Shown here one piece after another: positions 25,117-35,547 of a stretch of 64,000 bases of DNA. Made by a program: the position numbers and the translations under genes. The first letter of the stretch is position 1. The number at the start of each line of letters is the position of its first letter. The stretch spans positions 62,001-126,000 of the forward strand of contig JAYKKR010000054.1 in NCBI GenBank assembly GCA_036971615.1, given 5' to 3'. This stretch comes from Amyloporia xantha. Lineage: Eukaryota > Basidiomycota > Agaricomycetes > Polyporales > Adustoporiaceae. Under the pieces are notes generated by a model that searched no databases, had not been told where the DNA came from, and saw nothing but the letters and a program-made list of their open reading frames with translations.

Positions 25117-25428
25117 AAATATATTAATCTACTTAAACATTATGGTCTGAAGTTTCTCCAAGGGTTTCAATCTATTTGGACTTCAACAAATTTCGACTTT
25201 TTGACTTCTTTTATATTGAGTCAAATTAAGCCAGATTAGGGAAATACCAATTCAGACACAGACCTATGCAATGCTAATTATCTTCAAAACAATGTCAAAT
25301 AGTATTGCATAGACTCCACCATTATAATATATCAGGTTGCATGTAATTCCAAGCCTTGTTAGAGTGCACATATTTGAAGACCCTTGGGGATTAATTTTGA
25401 TATATTAATTGAATAGTGAGCTTTAGAG

Positions 25429-25513
25429 AGGTTGTTATGGTGTAGTGGTTATGTTGCACTCATACTTATCATATATATTAATGCATGAGTTCAATTCCTC
25501 CAAATGGCATTTT
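25429..25513 (+). ncRNA. tRNA-like Pol III module, inner-right of copy A
   Basis: On the plus strand there is an A-box TGGTGTAGTGG (25438-25448) and a B-box GTTCAATTC (25489-25497), followed by TTTT at 25510-25513. Transcription would run out toward the right end. ACTCAT and ATGAGT form a possible hairpin between the boxes. The acceptor and T stems are degenerate, so this looks like a tRNA-derived promoter rather than a tRNA. Confidence 0.6.
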
Positions 25514-26559
25514 ATTGCCAGAGTTTTAGTTAGTTATCTGACAAACACTGACAACCCTGAGCATCCTGACGGGTTTTTTCTGATGGAGTATCTAACCCAA
25601 ACTGACAGCTGGTGTCCTGACATCCCTGACAGGTCCTGAAAGGCCCTGACAAGCCATTTGTCAGGGCTGTCAGGGCATTTGCAGAAGTTCTGATGGATGA
25701 AGCTCGTGGATGTGTCTGGCGTACAGGAGCAATGCATGCATCGACCTCAAAACGCACGACCAAGGTCAGCCCATCCAAGTCCTGAGGTAGTGTAAGCATA
25801 GATACATTATCAATAAGAAATCATCCCCACGTATTTCACAATTCTGTGGTGACCGGTACTCTGCTCACAGCCTGCGACTTTAACGGTGCTTTCACGTTCA
25901 AAACTGAAGCCAAAGCTCCAGCGGTCAGGGTCTGGCCCTTCCCTGGTTTTCTTCTCCCAACGACTGAGCAGGACAGTACGACTTCCCGCTAGCTGAGTGT
26001 CGATCCTAAATGGTTTAGCTGATCCGTCGGTATCGTTGATCCACCGCAACAGCTTACGCAAGCCATTGCGGTCCGTGACGAAATCGACTTCGCCCCAGTC
26101 AATGCTCTCTCCGTTTTCCTCTGCAACTATATCCACTGCACGGAGCAATGGATAGAGTGTAGAGGACGGCATCCGATATCCATTCTGATCAACGAACCTT
26201 ATGCCGCTGTCGCGCGGCACTCTGTACGGGAAGGCCCTGTTGCGCCATTCTGAGGGAGAACCTGATTCGCACATGATCCGATGAGGCTATGAGGCCACAC
26301 TGAATGGTATCTAGAATGACTTACCAGGAACAATGATAGTGGGCTTTGTCGCATTGATCCAGTTATACGAACCGATGTATTCAAAATTCTTCAAGTCGAT
26401 ATCCTTGCCCGCTGTTTCCGTGGGCTTAGTCAACGTCGTGATAGGAGTGTGGACTAAGCCTTCGGAAATGTCGCGGTCAGGGGGCAGTGATAACGCAGCA
26501 GTACTTGGCATTCCGCCTCGCCCTCTACTGTTCCCACGGCTGTACGGACGGTAAGACAT

Positions 26560-26963
26560 GCTTCAGTGTTGCGGCTGCGGGGTAGGTGTTCAGTGGGGTG
26601 TGGGTTGGAGGAGTGCGATAGATGGGATTGGTGGGACGGGAAGTATTTAAGTGATCCGATATCAAGGTTCATCCGTCTGAAATCAGTGGACCCACATCAG
26701 TAATTGCCTCCACGACCCCGTGCAAGGACTCGTGATGTCTGTAGACATTGAGAAAGCAGGGCGTGTTACATACCGAGAGATGCTTCTATCTCACACACCT
26801 GAACAGCAGAGGCTCTGCTGATTATGGAAACCATCACTGAATCCTAATATCGCATCGGAATTCGTGATTCCAACACCAGATACACTTGTATAACTCTTCA
26901 ACGTATCAACACCACCTGAGAGCGTCCAGAACAGAACGAGATGCGAGGTCCTCTGTGCAGTCG
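26560..26963. other. Intergenic
   Basis: This 404-bp gap contains the promoter of the broken gene to its left and the 3' flank of the small secreted protein gene to its right. I see no other feature. Confidence 0.5.
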
Positions 26964-27897
26964 TTAAAGGCAGAACGTGATGGCAAGGTCACACTATGGA
27001 ATCAAGTCAGTTCGCAGTCGTAAAAGCGGGAAAATCGCAGAGCGCTCACGTTATCAAAGGTGCAGACAGTCTCCCCAGGTCCATAAGGACTGTGATAGGC
27101 ACCAGGGCAATCCGCATTTGTACCTAGAAGTCAAGGATCCCCAGGCATGGTTATGGAATGGACCGGACTCCATGTCTCGGTCCACTCACAGGTAACACCT
27201 ACGCCATCACATCCATTGTAGTAGTTGATCAACGACGCAGCAATAGCTAAAAATACGACCTGAAGCCACTAGCGACGGAGAACTCCTGCCTACAAAAAAG
27301 TGAACTTATTGCGTGGCACTCGAATACGAAATGCGACTAACGGGGGAATAAGGTTAATACCGGTGGTACTTTCACCGTTGGAGAGCGTCGTCTCGATTAG
27401 GGTGCAGTTCTCGCCACTGTTACCACAGTATCCTGCCAAAAATCAAACACAAACGAGAGATTGGTGCAGGCTTTAAAGACGGCTTTCAGGATCAAACACT
27501 GACCTGTTTGCAGATATCTATCAAAAAGGTCCCGCAAATTTTGTTAGTCGATTATCTCTGCTATACTGTGCCTGTACTGAATTTACGTACGCAATCGCGG
27601 CAATGAGGGGCCCGTTGCTGGTGTATGGAGCACCGGTAGACAGGACGTCCCCATTCTGTGCTTTCAAGTACGGCTGCACGTACAGTGTGAGTCAATGATA
27701 GTCTTCTTCCGAGCAACTGGGAGCACACTGACAGTCCCGGATCCACAGCTGCAATTCCACTGCTGTCAGGACCGAGGATATATGACAAGAACAGAGTAGA
27801 CTGACTTGCTGGTGAATGTGACTGTGTGTGACTCGCCGTCGACTTGTACAGAGACAAAAGCGAAAGCGAGGAAGGCGACAGTGAGCTTGGAGAGCAT
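26964..27897 (-). CDS. Small secreted 'glycopeptide' family protein
   Basis: A multi-exon gene of a small secreted protein, called from short exons. The start at 27897 gives a signal peptide (MLSKLTVAFLAFAFVSVQVD) followed by ESHTVTFTSK. Further exons read GDVLSTGAPYTSNGPLIAA, YLQTG and GYCGNSGENCTLIETTL. They continue TTGINLIPP, SLINYYNGCDGVGVTC, NADCPGAYHSPYGPG and a last exon ending CDLAITFCL at 26964. Block order, Cys pattern and the LAITFC end match a basidiomycete family usually labelled 'glycopeptide', whose mature form is about 130 residues and Cys-rich. Its biochemical role is not established; a cell-wall or extracellular location is inferred from the signal peptide. All blocks are present, so the gene looks intact, though the exon borders in the 3' half are approximate. 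Confidence 0.75.
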
Positions 27898-30824
27898 GGT
27901 AAACCAATTGGAAACAATATGTTTGCGGGGATTAAGGTACTGCAGTGAGAAGAGGGGATGGCCTGGGGAATATGCAGGTTATGGAAGGTCTCTTCTCTTG
28001 TATGAGCGACCCTTGGCCGTCAGACACTGCATGTGACAGCAATACAAAGAGATGGCAGGTCTCCACATAACTGTCAGTGCTAGTCTCATCGGCGCCGTCC
28101 GTCATGCTCTCCTCTCTGGACATCGAACGTCGCATGCGCTCCGTTTCATACGGAGCGCCTCCGGGTTGCATACACGCGCGTCAAGGGCCAGACCGCAAGA
28201 CCGTTTGTTGTAGTAAAACATCGCATATCCGATGTCAGCAGATCTTGGTAGTCCAGCGTAGGGAGATTGACTAAGCAAAGCGGCTTGTCGTCACTCAGAG
28301 TGCATCGAAGTGGATGACAGCGAGACCATGTCTGAGACAGGCCGACCAGGCAAGTCGTGTTGACCGATCTCGTGTAGAAAGGTAATCAGAATTCCTAATT
28401 TGACACGAACGAAACATAAAGGACCTACCCTGCATCACCTCCAAAATAGAACAGTCGAATAACTATATTAAACATTAGTAGGTCCGATTTGCCAGTGTTC
28501 CGAGCATGCCTGATCACAGTCAATGCACAGTGAGAAACTTAAGCACCGCTTTTCTGAACTAGACTGCGCGCGTCGAGCTAATATTAGATAGCGCCCGACT
28601 AGTTGTGTACCGTCAGGAGCTCATCTTGACGTCAATGAGGCTTCGCAGAGGGGACAGATGGAACATACATTCCACGAGATCGTATGGTTTCATATCATGT
28701 GAGATAGAAAATGCAGACGTGCCAGCTTCTCGGTACAGCGCTGTTTGACTTGATTTGAATATATTGCAATGTTTCCATCTCGATGAAGTCGCCTCATCAC
28801 CAATACTATTGTCAGAGAACAACGAGATGGAAGAGTAAGCACCTTGTGTGAAAGAGTTGCAACAGTCATCTTGACGGAAATATCGTGCCTACTGTTTCTC
28901 ATGGTAGTCTATCTAGCGCATTAACATCAACAAAAAGCACCACGCGCTGAAAGAATGAAGTGTCAAAAGTACACACGCACCAATTCTATCAGTCTGAAAT
29001 CTGTCTGCCGATCCACTAACAGGGAGCCTCACGACGACATCAGACATTGGTTTATCGTTATATTTATGTCCGTGACGTATTAGCCACTTGTAAGTTGAGC
29101 TGTCGAAAGTCCTGGCTGTCTATTGCGGGCATAATCTGATTCACACCACCACGGTTTATTCAATGTTGGATCGGTCCGGTCATTAGTGAACAAAAAACGA
29201 CAACCAAATAGCACGAGTGTTTTTATACTCTGGTCCCTGCCTGCTCGTCATGTGTGCATTGTCCGCCGAAGTTTGAACGGGCGCACGATACTTCGCTAGA
29301 CTCATAAATTGAATTTCATATCAACACCATTCAATACAAACTAAACAGGAGAAGTTAGCACCTTAAAGACTTTTTCTGATGACCAGGTTTGCCTTTGTGG
29401 TCGTATCAACTTGAATCCGAGTCGGAACGCCGTAGCCAAACCATATCCCCGCCGGAAACGGGACCATGGGAAGCGAGCGCAACGGCGATTCGCGAAATAT
29501 GCTTTGCATTCATGAATCCAGCCTTGACTGGCACTGGGCTTCCTTGTTGCGTCAGCTCCACGGAGGCACTATTCATGTACTTGAACGGCTCCGCGAAAGA
29601 GACAAACACTGCATTGAGCCTGGGACCTCAGGCCTCAGCTTCGACAGATGCTTTGATGTGAATCTTTGCTGTGCGCTGCCAACGAGTAATTGTGATGGGG
29701 AGTTCTCTACACATATTTGAGAGTTTTCAAAATATAAGTGTTCAACGTCAACATTCAGGTATCAGACGACGAACGTCGAACCGACGCCTGAACAACGCCT
29801 GAAAGATGTATTCAGGAGCTGGGCATATGAGCACATGATCGTGGTCTCTGGAATACGCTGACGCCTGAAGGTGTATTCTTCACTTGAATCAGTCGTTGAC
29901 TCAAAGTATCCAGGAGTTGCCTCATTTCTCACACAATTGTGCTCGATAGAGAACCTTTGCACCTTTCGGAACCAGGAGCATGTTATGCTGTTACGTCCCC
30001 GCCAGCTCTTCGACTCTGCACAAGTTTCTTATCTATCACTCGTCTCTTGATTCTGAGTGTTTTCGATGCTAGCTGGCAGATGTCATAATGACCACTTTGT
30101 CTGACTAGAAGTCCCTGCGGTGAGTCACAGGAATATCTATAGAATGGTTCACGAAGGAATCGGACAAGGTATGGAACATGTTAAGACACTGTTACATCGG
30201 TCTGGTCAGAAAGTTTCTTGTCTCGGAGCCAGTTCGTCAAAACGACGGGCCGTTGACGGCGCGTACTCTAAGATGGACCGGATACGACGTCAGAATCCGT
30301 ATCAACCAGACGTATACCTGAACGTTGCACACGCGAATAGTTATACAGCGATCTTGCGCTGTCCGGGATCCTTTCAATTGCTTGTATATTGGCGCCCTCC
30401 TTTGAACATATCAGGCAGAAAGAACGGATCCTTCGCACTCAATTGGTTTATCAGAGTTCAGATTAACAGCGACATTGCAGTCAACCCCGTGGCGTGTGCC
30501 TCCACGCGGAGATGATCACCAAGAATTTCCATGGCCCCGCGGATTTCAGTGGCTGGCAGAGAGCAGTTCCAAATTTGAGAGTGCAAAGCGCAACTCCAAA
30601 GCGAAGGCGGAACAGCGACCGTTAGTGTGGAGCGCTGAAAGCCAAGCGGAGGCGCCGAAAGCGTGCTGACTGCGAAAGTCGTCTGCTTTGTGTGGACACT
30701 GCGGGTTTTGTCCGCTGACGCCTCTCATATTTCGTCCGGGTATCTAGCGTGGGGTGAGGATTGTCTTTGCTTCCCGTGCAACTATCAAAGGTTCTCACTC
30801 ACCAACGTTTACAAACCAACTCCT
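27898..30824. other. Gene-poor 2.9-kb stretch
   Basis: I find no gene I can support. Short open frames occur at 29389-29661 (plus) with an overlapping minus frame, and at 30120-30515 (plus, 131 codons). None has a recognisable motif or a convincing intron-linked extension. GACGCCTGAA-like words recur at about 29780-29870 without forming an array. The left end holds the promoter of the secreted protein gene. Confidence 0.45.
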
Positions 30825-31246
30825 ATGTCTTCCTATCTCATTGTTGGAGCAAGTAGAGGGATTGGGCTTGCCTTTGCTGAAGAGCTGGTACGTAATTACC
30901 CGCTCCTGCTACCCAATAATATGTTACCCAATAGACTTTTATTTGCACCAGCTCAAGAATCCCCAGAATGTCGTAATAGCGACAGCACGGAACCCGAGCG
31001 GATCCAGCGGTCTACAGGCTTTGAGATCGGACTACCCCGAGCATCGATTCGTGATTCTCACGCTCATCAGAACTTCTGCAAATGCCCTGACAGCCCTGAC
31101 AAATGGCTTGTCAGGGCCTTTCAGGACCTGTCAGGGATGTCAGGACACCAGCTGTCAGTTTGGGTTAGATACTCCATCAGAAAAAACCCGTCAGGATGCT
31201 CAGGGTTGTCAGTGTTTGTCAGATAACTAACTAAAACTCTGGCAAT

Positions 31247-31331
31247 AAAATGCCATTTGGAGGAATTGAACTCATGCATTAATATATATGATAAGTATGA
31301 GTGCAACATAACCACTACACCATAACAACCT
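31247..31331 (-). ncRNA. tRNA-like Pol III module, inner-left of copy B
   Basis: This has the same sequence as the 25429-25513 module, reversed. The A-box is at 31322-31312 and the B-box at 31271-31263, followed by a T-run on the minus strand. It points outward toward the left end of copy B. Confidence 0.6.
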
Positions 31332-31643
31332 CTCTAAAGCTCACTATTCAATTAATATATCAAAATTAATCCCCAAGGGTCTTCAAATATGTGCACTCTA
31401 ACAAGGCTTGGAATTACATGCAACCTGATATATTATAATGGTGGAGTCTATGCAATACTATTTGACATTGTTTTGAAGATAATTAGCATTGCATAGGTCT
31501 GTGTCTGAATTGGTATTTCCCTAATCTGGCTTAATTTGACTCAATATAAAAGAAGTCAAAAAGTCGAAATTTGTTGAAGTCCAAATAGATTGAAACCCTT
31601 GGAGAAACTTCAGACCATAATGTTTAAGTAGATTAATATATTT

Positions 31644-31728
31644 ATGGTCTTGTGGTGTAGTGGTCATACTTAATGTTTACTTCTTGCTTGTCTAAGTCTT
31701 GGGGTTCAATTCTGTATGAGTGCATTTT
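31644..31728 (+). ncRNA. tRNA-like Pol III module, inner-right of copy B
   Basis: This has the same sequence as the 25032-25116 module, reversed. The A-box TGGTGTAGTGG is at 31653-31663 and the B-box at 31703-31712, followed by TTTT. It points outward and in the sense direction of the broken SDR gene. Confidence 0.6.
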
Positions 31729-32633
31729 ATTTTCCATATTATATTCGGTTTTAAACTAATGTCCCTGTGGCCTGACGGCTCTGACAGCCTGACGAAATTA
31801 TGTCAGGGCTGTCAGGGTGTCAGGGATATGCAAAAGTGCTGATGCTGGACGTGACCGACGAGGCGAATGTTCGTCTGGCTGCGGAGAAGACGTCGGCGCT
31901 ATTGCCCAATGGCTTAGACTGCCTCATCCACAACGCCGGAGTCTGCCTACAGACACTACCTGCAGAAGAGTGGTGCGTGAATTTCGCCCAAGCGCGAGCT
32001 TGTTCTGGCCGTCCACCGCCGACTTGCTCATGGGTACACATGCGTATTTCTGTTTGATCAGCGATCTTGATGTATTCGAGGAAGAGCTGCGCGTCAATAT
32101 CATATCGCCCCTCCGCGTTGGCCGCGCTTTTATGCATCTCATTCGAAGGGGAAGCGGCAAGAAGGTGGCGTTTATCACGTCCATAGGCGGGTCCCTCGAG
32201 CGTGCGCCGTCTGGTAGCGGAGTTGTTGATACGTATGGGGCGAGTAAGGCGGCCCTTAACATGTACGCTCTGTCGCTGGTTGATCGCTGAATAAGACATT
32301 GATAGCACATATTATTCTAGGCTCGCTCGAAGATGGGGCACTTCACTTCGCACGGAGGGCATCACGATGACACTCGTTCATCCAGGCGAGTGTTGGCGCT
32401 AGGATGGTCTTGTAGTGCTTCTTATCCCCACCTATGAAATATTTAGGCTGGGTCGATACTGAAATGGGCAGTCAGGTTGATGACAGTGGGCTTACCGGCA
32501 TGCACCACTGGCAAATGCTAAGAAGCTGAGCCCCCGAGAGTCCGCTATAGCGTGCATCAAGGTGATCATGGATGCGAAGGCCGAAGAAGCGGTGAGGTTC
32601 TACAACTACGACGGCAGCCAGATTCCTTGGTGA

Positions 32634-33290
32634 CCAGTGGCTGATTGAGTTCTTGATCTGGTAAAGGCAAACAAATTTAGCCTCACCTGTATGTCTCCCA
32701 AGTATGCATCGACGAAATATTGGCACTGTTATCATGTTATTCTTACTGGACGCTTGATGCAAGTTCATCTGTCTGACCTTTCTCATGCGGTGTTGAGTCT
32801 AACGTGCCTGAAAGGTTTGCACATGAAGCCTTCGTGCTCATCGTGCATTGTTGAGAGAGCACAAGCCTATCCGCCTCAGAACCTAGTCTAGCTGGTATAC
32901 TGGGAGAGGATATCCTCACTGCATCTCCCGCTGCATTCTCTTTTCTCGTAGTCTGTAAGAATCTGATTTACACAACAACAGCTCAGATACTAGTAATTAT
33001 ACAATGGGTCTCTTGGACGAGATCACGGATCGGATTAGTACCTTGCTGAATTAGAATGTAGAACCTGGTAATGCCCTTATTAGCCTAGCGCAAGTACTGC
33101 TCGATGCATGTCCTTACCACGCCAGCGGAGGTTCCAAGCCGCACACACTATATTATTTGCTTTTCAACCTCGTTAAATATTTGGACGGGGGTCTGTGTTC
33201 CACTCCGCCTCGAGCCGCATTTTTGGTCATATTCCTGCGCCTTTATCTTCAGGAGTAGTCTGAAGCTGAGTACGCTGTCCAAAGACCACG
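32634..33290 (+). repeat. Inverted segmental duplication, arm 1 proximal part
   Basis: This is the 3' flank of the broken SDR. It matches, in reverse, the 3' flank of the intact SDR (about 40740-41497). Shared words include TTGAGTTCTTGATCT, GACGAAATATT and CCACGCCAGCGGAGGTTCC. The last shared word before the break is GCTGTCCAAAG (about 33285). The middle third has diverged and no gene is seen. Confidence 0.75.
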
Positions 33291-33308
33291 CAAGGCTGCA
33301 ATACTCGT

Positions 33309-34609
33309 TCATGAGCACTGGGTGAAACGCAAAATCAGGAGTCGAAAACGAACATAGGTATGAGCAGAAACGGCGCCTCCTATCGTCACGAGGAAGTAAG
33401 TAATAGATTGCCGTAGATCGTCACGAACACCCACTCCTTTGACGAGACTCAGTATGAACTGAATCAACAGTAGACCTAGAATGCCTTTCAGTGTGCTATT
33501 TCCGTAGGAGGCCTCTGGAATACTGACAAAAGGATGCCTATAAAAATGTTTCATAATTGCGTGACATGAAGGTTCCTAGCTCAACTCACTGCAAAAGTCC
33601 AAAGTCCATCACGAACGAGCGCCGTGACGATTTCGCCATCATTCCGGCGAGGCCTATTCATCGCATTGACGACTAATAGTCCGAAAACGTAAACGTCATA
33701 TAGTAACTGCGATTGAGTCAAGCTATGTTCGCTGGGGGAGAAAGCGAATGGACAACACTCCACTGACCATAGCTCCCCATACTCCCGGGAGATAAGCCGG
33801 GATGCGGTTGAAAGTGCATGAATGTAGGTTGGATGACCAGGAAATATGCCCTATGATAAAACGTAAGAACGTAAAGCACATATAGAAGATCAGTCCGTCT
33901 TTACCAAATACTTCAAGTCCACTTAGGATAACAAAGGTCAAAGCTAAGGCGAAGCAAACCCAATATCCCACTGTGAGGGCGTATGTAATCGCCTTCTTGC
34001 CATCCCATAAACAGTATGTGCGGACAATCAACACGACTGGGACACTTCGATTAGTTCGCCGCGTTAGTGATAGTAATGCTATCTGACATTGTGACGATGT
34101 GCTGTTTAAAATGCAATATTCGGCTATGAATACCACAGCGGCGCGGCACCTGGGCAATGATGGTGGTGAGTGAAAGATACAAAATACAGGTGCTTTGCAC
34201 TGACACCTAAACGGTATTGGCAGAAGAAAATCAACTTGCGTTTAGAGAAAAACTTGCAGATTACTGACCGATTGAGATGAATTATGGCCAATACCAACAC
34301 CAGCTGAATCGATGGGATCAGCCAGACAGCTTGGATTGTGTTGAATGCATCTCACAAGCCGCGATGAAAATGAGGCTCGCCTCCCCAACGTAGCGATTAA
34401 TCATGACCACAGTCTGCACAGGGCACCATGCCTGTTGCCAGATGAGCTTGACTTCTTTGTCGAAGTTCAAAGCATGGCTGAAGAGCGCAATCGTCAAGGC
34501 AACGGCTACATGCTATATTAAATCAGTCTCTTTGACAAACTATAGCAGGCCTACCTGTCAAATAGTGCGTCGCAGACAAGGAGTCTACCTCACCGGAAGG
34601 CAGCGACAT
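33309..34609 (-). CDS. DUF6533-type seven-helix membrane protein, copy 1
   Basis: This is a multi-exon gene for an integral membrane protein of the DUF6533 family, which is abundant in Agaricomycetes and of unknown role. Exon 1 (start 34609) reads MSLPSGEVDSLSATHYLTG. The next exon has ALTIALFSHALNFDKEVKLI and VVMINRYVGEAS, which are the family's first helix and NRY motif. Later exons give VPVVLIVRTYCLWDGKK, GYWVCFALALTFVILSGLEV, a partial helix and GILGLLLIQFILSLVKGVG, then RQSITYFLVTIGGAV. Several introns separate these, and the 3' end is approximate. It lies inside a roughly 4-kb block that interrupts one arm of the inverted duplication. Confidence 0.7.
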
Positions 34610-35547
34610 CGCCGACGTAAAGATGAGTGAGCAGCCCAGAGTCCAGAAGTGGCGAAGGATGACCGACCTAAGACGTATTTATATGCCACAGTGAGACATC
34701 TCGACCCATCTGTCAAAGATATCCGCACTTCGGTGGCACACTGTATAGAGCTAACATTTATCGGATAAATTTCACCCGCAAGTGGTGTGCAGGCACCGGG
34801 GAAGCGCCTCGCTAGGAAGCTGTACTCATGGACTGTGACACGTTCCAATATGATCCCCCTTCCGCTTGTAGTGATCATCATCCGCTGGACAGGACCACTC
34901 AATGACAGATGATGAACAAACGGTTACAATGATTGATGGAAGTCAGCTGTGTTATCATTCATATCATTACTGTGGGATGAGAGATGGTCTGTGAACTCTT
35001 GCGTCAGGGTGATAAGTCTCACTTCCTGAACACCGGAGATTGAATTCATTCGATTTTGAAGGGTGAACGGGCTTTCAGACTACATCGCCTACCTCGTACT
35101 GACGCGCAGACCGACATCGCGAACAGCCAGCGCTTCAATATGACAGCTAGATAAGAGGCTGTACAGGTAGATGTGGTACATCACGCCGCACGGACACGGA
35201 CACCACAGTTGATAAACCTACACAAATTTAGCCGTAATTCAATGCCAACGCAAGTCCTTATCTGTGCTGGGGCTGTGCTATGGTCGTAATGCATGAGTGA
35301 CTGCTGAACGAATAACCATGCCGTACTGACTTACATGTTAACCCATCAGAGAGTAGGTTCCCTTCGCGATTGACTCTAAATCAGGTCGACGTCAACTTCT
35401 CTATAAATATAGACAGAATCGAGGTTGGTCCAGGTCCCGAAAGCACCTTGTGCTTTGAGGTCGACTGCTTTCACCTTCAAAAAGAGCCGATAGCTGAGAA
35501 CAGCGTCTATAGCCCACGCAACACTGCACACAGACGTCAGTTGACCT
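34610..35547. other. Intergenic between two DUF6533-type genes
   Basis: This 938-bp stretch holds the upstream region of copy 1 and the 3' flank of copy 2. The open frames here are short and unrecognised. Confidence 0.45.

Larger units (their letters stand above)
24916..25695 (-). mobile_element. 780-bp TIR element with two tRNA-like modules, copy A
   Basis: The ends are imperfect inverted repeats: CATCAGCACTTTTGCATAT at the left and, reversed, CATCAGAACTTCTGCAAAT at the right. Inside each end lie clusters of CCCTGACA in both orientations. Two outward-facing tRNA-like promoter modules sit near the ends, annotated separately. No transposase is encoded, so it is non-autonomous. It matches copy B at 31065-31844, reversed, with the same length and no difference that I can see by eye. 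It sits in an exon of the gene at 24408-26559. In gene orientation the flanks are ...TTCATC and CTCCGCC..., so there is no exact target-site duplication at these ends. Superfamily is unassigned. Confidence 0.85.
24408..26559 (-). pseudogene. Conserved fungal protein of unknown role, broken by 780-bp element
   Basis: The gene starts at 26559 (MSYRPYSRGNSRGRGG) and continues with NFEYIGSYNWINATKPTII. Next come WRNRAFPYRVPRDSGI, FVDQNGYRMPSSTLYPL, FVTDRNGLRKLLRWI and RIDTQLAGSRTVLLSRWEKK. DLDGLTLVVRFEVDAC follows an intron. The coding frame is then cut by an element at 24916-25695. It resumes with NVDNLSDLLSGLNVS and ends in EMTTRSKNYAHLYDW, AYPQLFFSQTNHHFLAVH and EELLRRFEV. I recognise this as a fungal family often deposited as 'geranylgeranyl pyrophosphate synthetase'. 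It lacks the DDxxD motifs of that enzyme, so that name is unsafe. With the insertion, translation would end about 50 codons inside the element and lose the C-terminal third. Both flanks look undamaged, which implies a recent break. Confidence 0.75.
31065..31844 (+). mobile_element. 780-bp TIR element with two tRNA-like modules, copy B
   Basis: This is the second copy of the element at 24916-25695, in reverse orientation and of equal length, with no mismatch seen by eye. Flanks are ...CACGCT and CTGGACG..., while the intact SDR paralogue suggests the empty site CACGCTGGACG. A 2-bp CT target-site duplication is therefore the simplest reading. The element lies in an SDR exon and carries no transposase gene. 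Terminal repeats read CATCAG(A/C)ACTT(C/T)TGCA. Confidence 0.88.
30825..32633 (+). pseudogene. Short-chain dehydrogenase, broken by 780-bp element
   Basis: This is a classical SDR copy. It has the NAD(P)-binding GASRGIGLAFAEEL, then NPQNVVIATARNPSGSS, LDCLIHNAGVC (NAG motif), FEEELRVNIISPLRVGRAF, FITSIGGS and YGASKAALNMY (catalytic YxxxK). The C-terminal end reads AVRFYNYDGSQIPW. The intact paralogue at 41498-42516 shows that FKILTL should run straight into DVTDEA. Here the 780-bp element (31065-31844) separates FVILTL from the DVTDEA block. Near 32480 the reading also changes frame between GWVDTEMGSQV and KLSPRESAIACI. It is therefore a dead copy. Compared with the paralogue, CT is present once at the target and twice around the insertion. 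Confidence 0.85.

Noticed and set aside
25429..25513. A true tRNA gene inside the 780-bp element
   Set aside because: The A- and B-boxes are good, but the acceptor stem does not pair and the T stem is poor, so only the promoter features are tRNA-like.
24916..25695. Helitron or simple SINE classification for the element
   Set aside because: Terminal inverted repeats are present at both ends, there is no CTRR/hairpin end, and there is no single tRNA head with a 3' tail.
24408..26559. Geranylgeranyl pyrophosphate synthase as the function of the broken gene
   Set aside because: The family is often deposited under that name, but no DDxxD or other prenyl-synthase motif is present.
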